Source of the DNA: Frankiales bacterium
GTDB taxonomy: Bacteria; Actinomycetota; Actinomycetes; Mycobacteriales; SCTD01
Length of the DNA: 25,269 nucleotides
Reading direction: 5' to 3'
Assembly: GCA_025464915.1 (NCBI GenBank)
Contig: JAODNF010000252.1
Location: forward strand, 1 to 25,269
Shown: piece by piece, positions 21,233 through 25,269 of the stretch
Layout of the letters: each line of letters opens with the position of its first letter
Numbering within the stretch: the first letter of the stretch is position 1
Notes under the pieces: generated by a model
Databases searched by the model: none
The model's input: the letters and a program-made list of their open reading frames with translations, nothing else
What the model was told of the DNA's origin: nothing
Position numbers and translations under genes: made by a program

Positions 21233-22602
21233 GAAGTCTCCTTGGGGAGGGCGGTGGGCACCTGGCATACCCAGGAGAAGAGTGCACTCGCGCGGTTGGG
21301 GTTGTCACGTCTCGTCGACGCGGGAGCCGCGACCGTGTTGCTCAGGGCGCCGACTCTGAGCACGTCGACGCCCCGCTGGAAGTCGGCCACGAAGACGAAG
21401 CCGCCGGGTCGCCAGTAGGAGGCCCAGGTGTTGGCGTCGGTGGGTCGGTAGAAGCCGATCTGGCGGATGTGGCGGGGGTCCCGGACGTCCAGGAAGCGGG
21501 TGCCCTGGCTGTAGAACGCCGCCGCGAGCGTGCCCTTGCCGTTGTCGGTGAAGTAGTGCGCGCTGTCGCAGGCAGAGGAGCCCACGGCCTTCTCGGTGGT
21601 CCACGTCGACAGCAGCGTCATCCGGAACCGGTGGGCCGGCGTCGAGCGGAAGCCCGCGCCGCCGTAGCTGTTGGAGATGTCGTACGCCGCCAGGTGGCCG
21701 GCGGCGTTGCAGTCGCTCGTGCCGGTGACCTCCTCGGTCGCCACCACCACGTTGCCGCCGAGGTAGGCCGGGCGCAGCGAGTTGTGCATCACCCCGCCGC
21801 GCGACGAGAGCTGTCCGAGCTCGGTGCCGCCGCCGGCGTAGGGCACCGGGTCGCAGCCCGTGGCGCGCTGCATCCTGCCCGTCTTCGCGTTCTTGTGGCT
21901 CCCCGAGACCCAGTAGCCACGGACCGCGCCCGAGCCGCTGATCCACGCGATGCCGCGCGAGTCCACCTGCACGTCGTGCGTGTAGTCCTGCTGTCCGTCG
22001 TTCTCGTCGGCGTCGATGGCGTGCGGGCAGGCCTTCGGGTGCGCGGGGTCGCTCATGTCGAGCGCGTAGACCGGCCGGCCGCCGCACTTGCACGTGTTCT
22101 GCGCGTCCGACGCGGGTCCGGCCGTCCAGGTGTAGCGGCACGAGTCGACGCACGAGGTGGTGTGGCCGCTCGGGAGCAGTGTCATGGACAGCTGCGTCAT
22201 CAGCCGCGGGTTCGACACGTCGATGACCTGGACCGCGCCGTAGGGGAACGCCGTGGTCGCGGGGGACGTGAACCCGCGGGGGTCCCGCGAGAGGAACAGC
22301 AGGTGGCGGCGTGCGTCGATGTCGACGTCCTCGTTCTCCCAGATGTACTGCGGCAGGCCGCCCAGCCGCTTCGGGTGCGCGGGGTCGCTCACGTCGTAGC
22401 TGAAGATGCCCGTGACCGTGGACGCGAACATCGTGGAGCCGATGAAGTTCAGCGAGATCGCGGTGCGCAGCTCGGGGATGTTGGCCAGGAACGTGACGCC
22501 CCGGGAGATGTCGCCCGGCGGCGGCGTGGCGGCGTGCGACGGCGTCGCGACCAGCGGCAGGGCGAGGCTCGCTGCGAGCAGGACCGTGCGCAGTCTCCCC
22601 AT
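21229..22602 (-). CDS. Secreted LVIVD-repeat (beta-propeller) protein
   Basis: This 457-residue protein has a signal peptide (about residues 1-25; MGRLRTVLLAASLALPLV then SHAA) and repeated LVIVD-type units, including GIFSYDVSDPAHPKRLG, VQVIDVSNPRLMTQL, VYALDMSDPAHPKAC, LAAYDISNSY and TRFLDVRDPRHIRQIGF. LVIVD repeats are predicted to fold as a beta-propeller outside the cell; function is unknown. Several Cys residues (CVDSCRY, CKCGG and later pairs) suggest disulfides, in line with secretion. The ATG is preceded by GAAGAT with six bases between, so it may be transcribed from its own leaderless promoter in the short gap after the EAL gene. Confidence 0.88.
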   Translation of the reverse strand: MGRLRTVLLAASLALPLVATPSHAATPPPGDISRGVTFLANIPELRTAISLNFIGSTMFASTVTGIFSYDVSDPAHPKRLGGLPQYIWENEDVDIDARRHLLFLSRDPRGFTSPATTAFPYGAVQVIDVSNPRLMTQLSMTLLPSGHTTSCVDSCRYTWTAGPASDAQNTCKCGGRPVYALDMSDPAHPKACPHAIDADENDGQQDYTHDVQVDSRGIAWISGSGAVRGYWVSGSHKNAKTGRMQRATGCDPVPYAGGGTELGQLSSRGGVMHNSLRPAYLGGNVVVATEEVTGTSDCNAAGHLAAYDISNSYGGAGFRSTPAHRFRMTLLSTWTTEKAVGSSACDSAHYFTDNGKGTLAAAFYSQGTRFLDVRDPRHIRQIGFYRPTDANTWASYWRPGGFVFVADFQRGVDVLRVGALSNTVAAPASTRRDNPNRASALFSWVCQVPTALPKETS

Positions 22603-22618
22603 GCAGGGATCTTCGACG

Positions 22619-24226
22619 TCAGCCCGCCGTTCCCTGCTGGACGGGGATGCCCAGGTGCCAGCCCTGCCCCAGCACCACCCCGGCGTCCAGGAGGGCGGGG
22701 ATCTGCTCCGGCACCTCGATGCCCTCCGCCAGGACCGTCGCTCCCACCTCGGTCGAGAACTGGACGAGCGCCTCGACGATGGCGTGCTGGCGCTGGCTCT
22801 CGTGCACGTCGCGTGTCAGTGACGTGTCGAGCTTGACCACGTCCGGTTGCAGCAGGAGCACGTGGCGAAGGCTCGCGAAGCCCGCGCCGACGTCGTCGAC
22901 AGCGATCTGCGCGCCCTGGCTCCGCAGGACGAACAGGGCCTCCCGCGTGAGCCCGTAGTCGTTCACGGCGTCGTGCTCGGTGATCTCGACGACCAGGCGC
23001 GACAGGTCGCTGGCCTCGAGCAGCGCCAGGACGCGCTCGTCGTGCAGCGAGGCGGGGGAGGCGTTGATGGCGAGGAACTGGTCGGCAGGCATGAAGGGCA
23101 GCGTCGCGAGGGCCTTGGCGAGGGTGAGCCGCTCGAGCTCCAGCCCCAACCCGTGCAGCCCGGCCGCGCGGAACCAGCGGTCGGTCGGCACCCTGCCGCC
23201 GAAGCGGGCGAGCGCCTCCTGCCCGACGACCCTCATGGTGGCGAGGTCGTAGACCGGCTGCAGGGCGACCTGGTTGTCGGCCCGGGCCAGCAGCTCCTCG
23301 ACCTCGTGCGCCTCGGGCAGGCCGGCGTCGTCCTCGGGGGTGATGGACAGGCCCGGCAGGAGGGCGGAGGACGCGCGCAGCCGTCGCACCTCCGTCTCGA
23401 GCCGCCGCCACTGACGCGCCTGCCGGACGTAGCCCCTGAGCGTCAGCACGTACAGCCCGGTGAAGGGGACGGCGAGCGCGACCAGCTCGACCACGAGAGC
23501 CGGCCAGGACGTCGGGTCGTGGCGGCCCAGGCTGAAGCCACGCAGGACCGGCACCACGGGGGTGAGCAGGAGGGCGGCACCCACCCAGCCCCAGGCCCCG
23601 CGGTTCCCGCGTGGGACGCGCTGTCGCCACCAGAGCGCGGCCAGGGCGCCGATCACGGCGCTGGCGAGCATGGCCTCACGGCCGCGGGCCGTCAGCCGCA
23701 CGTCCGAGTCGCGCACCAGGTCCGCCTCGAACGCCCCCCAGAAGACGGCGGACAGCACCGCCAGCGGGAACATGAAGAGCACGAGCCGGACCCGCCGAAG
23801 GACGGCGGTGAGCGCCATCGCCGGCAGGGCCAGCGACCACGTCACGGCGAGTGCCGACGCCAGCCGCAGGTCGACGTCCGTGGCCACCCGACCCGGGACC
23901 GCAGGGTCGATCGAACGCAGGACGTAGACGGCGAGCAGGGTCGCGAACCCGGCCGAGGCCCACAGCAGCCGGCGGTCCTGCGTCACCGTCGCCTGGAGCA
24001 CCAGCAGGTACGCGCAGCCGAGCGAGAGCAGCCCTCCGACGGCGTACATGGCGCCCAACAGGTAGGTGGTGACGTCGGCGCCGGGAAGGAGCACGAGCCC
24101 CGGCACGCCGACGGCGACGCCCGCGAGGGCAACGACGAGCACGGTCGTGTTCGTGCCGACCCAGGTCTCCGGGGGCTCCGGAGGGAGCGCCCACTTGCCT
24201 GGGCGCTCGACGGGGACGCTCGTCAC
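22619..24226 (-). CDS. Membrane EAL-domain protein (predicted c-di-GMP phosphodiesterase)
   Basis: This 535-residue protein has about eight membrane segments (27-47, 53-77, 88-103, 122-142, 147-165, 186-201, 211-230, 243-264), a short coil (about 268-290), and a cytoplasmic EAL domain (about 315-530). The catalytic set is complete: EAL at 337-339, Asn388 in INAS, Glu414 and Glu417 in VEITE, Asp444-Asp445 in DDVGAGF, Lys465 in VVKLD, Glu501 in EGIE and Gln521 in GQGWHLG. An active phosphodiesterase that turns c-di-GMP into pGpG is therefore predicted. There is no GGDEF domain, unlike many actinobacterial EAL proteins. The GTG start follows CAGGGT by six bases. The membrane part probably senses a signal; the ligand is unknown. 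Confidence 0.92.
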   Translation of the reverse strand: MTSVPVERPGKWALPPEPPETWVGTNTTVLVVALAGVAVGVPGLVLLPGADVTTYLLGAMYAVGGLLSLGCAYLLVLQATVTQDRRLLWASAGFATLLAVYVLRSIDPAVPGRVATDVDLRLASALAVTWSLALPAMALTAVLRRVRLVLFMFPLAVLSAVFWGAFEADLVRDSDVRLTARGREAMLASAVIGALAALWWRQRVPRGNRGAWGWVGAALLLTPVVPVLRGFSLGRHDPTSWPALVVELVALAVPFTGLYVLTLRGYVRQARQWRRLETEVRRLRASSALLPGLSITPEDDAGLPEAHEVEELLARADNQVALQPVYDLATMRVVGQEALARFGGRVPTDRWFRAAGLHGLGLELERLTLAKALATLPFMPADQFLAINASPASLHDERVLALLEASDLSRLVVEITEHDAVNDYGLTREALFVLRSQGAQIAVDDVGAGFASLRHVLLLQPDVVKLDTSLTRDVHESQRQHAIVEALVQFSTEVGATVLAEGIEVPEQIPALLDAGVVLGQGWHLGIPVQQGTAG

Positions 24227-24275
24227 GCAGACACCCTGCCACGCGCGCCGCCCCGGATGCGGGAGGTTCGCGGAC

Positions 24276-24281
24276 TACCGT
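24276..24281 (+). promoter_or_regulatory. Candidate -10 for leaderless recO
   Basis: TACCGT followed by GAGGCC and the recO ATG at 24288. The gene diverges from the EAL gene; the two starts are about 60 bases apart. No -35 is obvious. Confidence 0.5.
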
Positions 24282-24287
24282 GAGGCC

Positions 24288-25013
24288 ATGGCTCTGTACC
24301 GCGACGAGGGCGTCGTCCTGCGCGTGCAGAAGCTCGGCGAGGCGGACCGGATCATCACCCTGCTCACGAAGCGGCACGGAAGGGTCCGCGCCGTGGCGAA
24401 GGGAGTACGACGGACGCGGTCGAAGTTCGGCGGCACGGTCGAGCCGTTCAGCCACGTCGACCTGCAGCTCTACGAGGGCAGGTCCCTCGACATCGTGACC
24501 CAGGCCGAGTCGATCACGGCGTACGGCGACGGGCTCGTCTCCGACTACCCTCGCTACACCGCCGGCACCGCCGTCCTCGAGACGGCGGAGCGACTGACCG
24601 CCGAGGAGGGGGAGCCGTCGCTGCGGCTGTTCCTGCTGGTCCTCGGTGCGCTGCGGGCCCTGAGCGAGCGCGACCCCTCGCTCGTGCTCGACGCCTTCCT
24701 GCTGCGCGCCATGTCGGTCTCCGGCTACGCGCCGGCGCTCCAGGAGTGCGCCCGCTGTGCCGCCACCGGCCCGCACCGCTCCTTCTCGGTCCCCGCGGGG
24801 GGCGTGGTCTGCGCGACCTGCCGCCCGCCCGGCGCGTCGACACCGAACCCCGCCGCCCTCTCCCTGATGGGTGCCCTGCTCGAGGGCGACTGGGACGCCG
24901 CCGAGGCCACTGACGCCCGGGCCCGCCGCGATGCCAGCGGCCTGACCGCAGCGCACCTGCAGTGGCACCTCGAGCGCGGCCTGCGCTCGCTCCCGCTCGT
25001 CGAACGAGCATGA
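24288..25013 (+). CDS. recO: DNA repair protein RecO
   Basis: This 241-residue protein loads RecA together with RecR in gap repair and anneals single strands. The N-terminal OB fold begins YRDEGVVLRVQKLGEADRII and continues through GRVRAVAKGVRRTRSKFGGT; the helical part carries a zinc-finger like cluster CARC (about 155-158) and CATC in the GGVVCATCRPPGA stretch, present in many RecO proteins. The ATG at 24288 is chosen because the OB fold begins immediately after it; the frame further upstream crosses into the divergent EAL gene. The stop overlaps uppS by ATGA. Confidence 0.96.
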   Translation: MALYRDEGVVLRVQKLGEADRIITLLTKRHGRVRAVAKGVRRTRSKFGGTVEPFSHVDLQLYEGRSLDIVTQAESITAYGDGLVSDYPRYTAGTAVLETAERLTAEEGEPSLRLFLLVLGALRALSERDPSLVLDAFLLRAMSVSGYAPALQECARCAATGPHRSFSVPAGGVVCATCRPPGASTPNPAALSLMGALLEGDWDAAEATDARARRDASGLTAAHLQWHLERGLRSLPLVERA

Positions 25014-25269
25014 GGGAGCCCACCCCGCACCCCTCCGGGGCCACACCGCCCGCGTTGGCCAGGGTGCCGCGGCACGTGGCCGTCGTCATGGACGGCAACG
25101 GCCGATGGGCCAAGGACCGCGGCTTGCCGCGCACGGCCGGGCACGAGGCCGGCGAGCACTCCCTGTTCGACTGCGTCGAAGGGGCCATCGAGCTCGGTGT
25201 GAAGTGGGTGTCCGCCTACGCGTTCTCGACCGAGAACTGGCGCCGCTCGCCAGATGAGGTGCGCTTCCT
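25010..25269 (+). CDS. uppS: Isoprenyl transferase / (2Z,6E)-type polyprenyl diphosphate synthase (3' end missing)
   Basis: The first 86 codons of a cis-prenyltransferase are present. The motif VAVVMDGNGRWAKDRGLPRT contains the Asp and Arg that bind the diphosphate substrates, HEAGEHS follows it, and AFSTENWRRSPDEV is the next conserved block. The enzyme makes the polyprenyl (decaprenyl or undecaprenyl) diphosphate carrier for cell wall and arabinogalactan building. The ATG lies inside the recO stop (ATGA). A leader of about 18 residues rich in Pro precedes the conserved domain, as is common in actinobacteria. The C-terminal two thirds lie outside the window. Confidence 0.96.
   Translation, partial: MREPTPHPSGATPPALARVPRHVAVVMDGNGRWAKDRGLPRTAGHEAGEHSLFDCVEGAIELGVKWVSAYAFSTENWRRSPDEVRF

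Overview
This window is chromosomal DNA from a high-GC actinomycete (Actinomycetota; order not resolvable from sequence alone). GC-rich third codon positions, frequent GTG starts, many ATGA/GTGA four-base gene junctions, TAnnnT hexamers 6-8 bases before start codons (leaderless-type promoters) and an F420-type oxidoreductase all agree. The core gene order hemW ... hrcA-dnaJ-rsmE ... phoH ... ybeY-CBS protein-cytidine deaminase-like-era ... recO-uppS matches the order I recall for Mycobacterium tuberculosis around Rv2388c-Rv2361c, with extra genes inserted. I see no IS element, integrase, CRISPR array, tRNA or rRNA gene, and no gap above 100 bases without a gene.

Layout. 1-2367: the 3' part of a NarL-type response regulator, then a BcrA-like ABC ATPase and its permease. 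2357-5127: a histidine phosphatase, a YbdK-type carboxylate-amine ligase diverging from it, and a strong hairpin facing the queA-like gene. 4117-6299: an SDR oxidoreductase and a divergent QueA-like protein in one operon, opposite a SoxR regulator that has a complete Fe-S cysteine motif; a SoxR-box-like operator lies between them. 6309-8699: hemW, a PPOX-fold F420 oxidoreductase and two small membrane proteins. 8729-11569: the heat-shock unit hrcA-dnaJ-rsmE with a CIRCE operator over the hrcA ribosome binding site. 11634-15048: a DedA membrane protein, a SigE-family sigma factor with a membrane-anchored partner, and a divergent Pro/Ser/Thr-rich anchored surface protein. 15056-20767: HIT, phoH, a serine hydrolase, ybeY, a CorC-like CBS protein, a cytidine-deaminase-like protein without catalytic residues, and era, nearly all translationally coupled. 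20777-24226: an unknown protein, a secreted LVIVD-repeat protein and an eight-helix EAL phosphodiesterase on the minus strand. 24288-25269: recO and the start of uppS.

How the genes work together. The plus-strand backbone is an RNA/ribosome and stress maintenance cluster: RsmE methylates 16S rRNA, YbeY and Era act in 16S rRNA maturation and 30S assembly, PhoH is a predicted RNA-linked ATPase, and HrcA/DnaJ handle heat shock. Around it sit envelope and signalling genes (ABC exporter, DedA, sigma/partner pair, EAL protein) and a redox-controlled SDR-QueA-like operon. The most unusual items are the SoxR-controlled QueA-like operon, the deaminase-like pseudoenzyme kept in place next to era, the serine hydrolase coupled between phoH and ybeY, and the sigma factor/beta-propeller/Pro-rich protein module. 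I found no obvious defence or mobile system.
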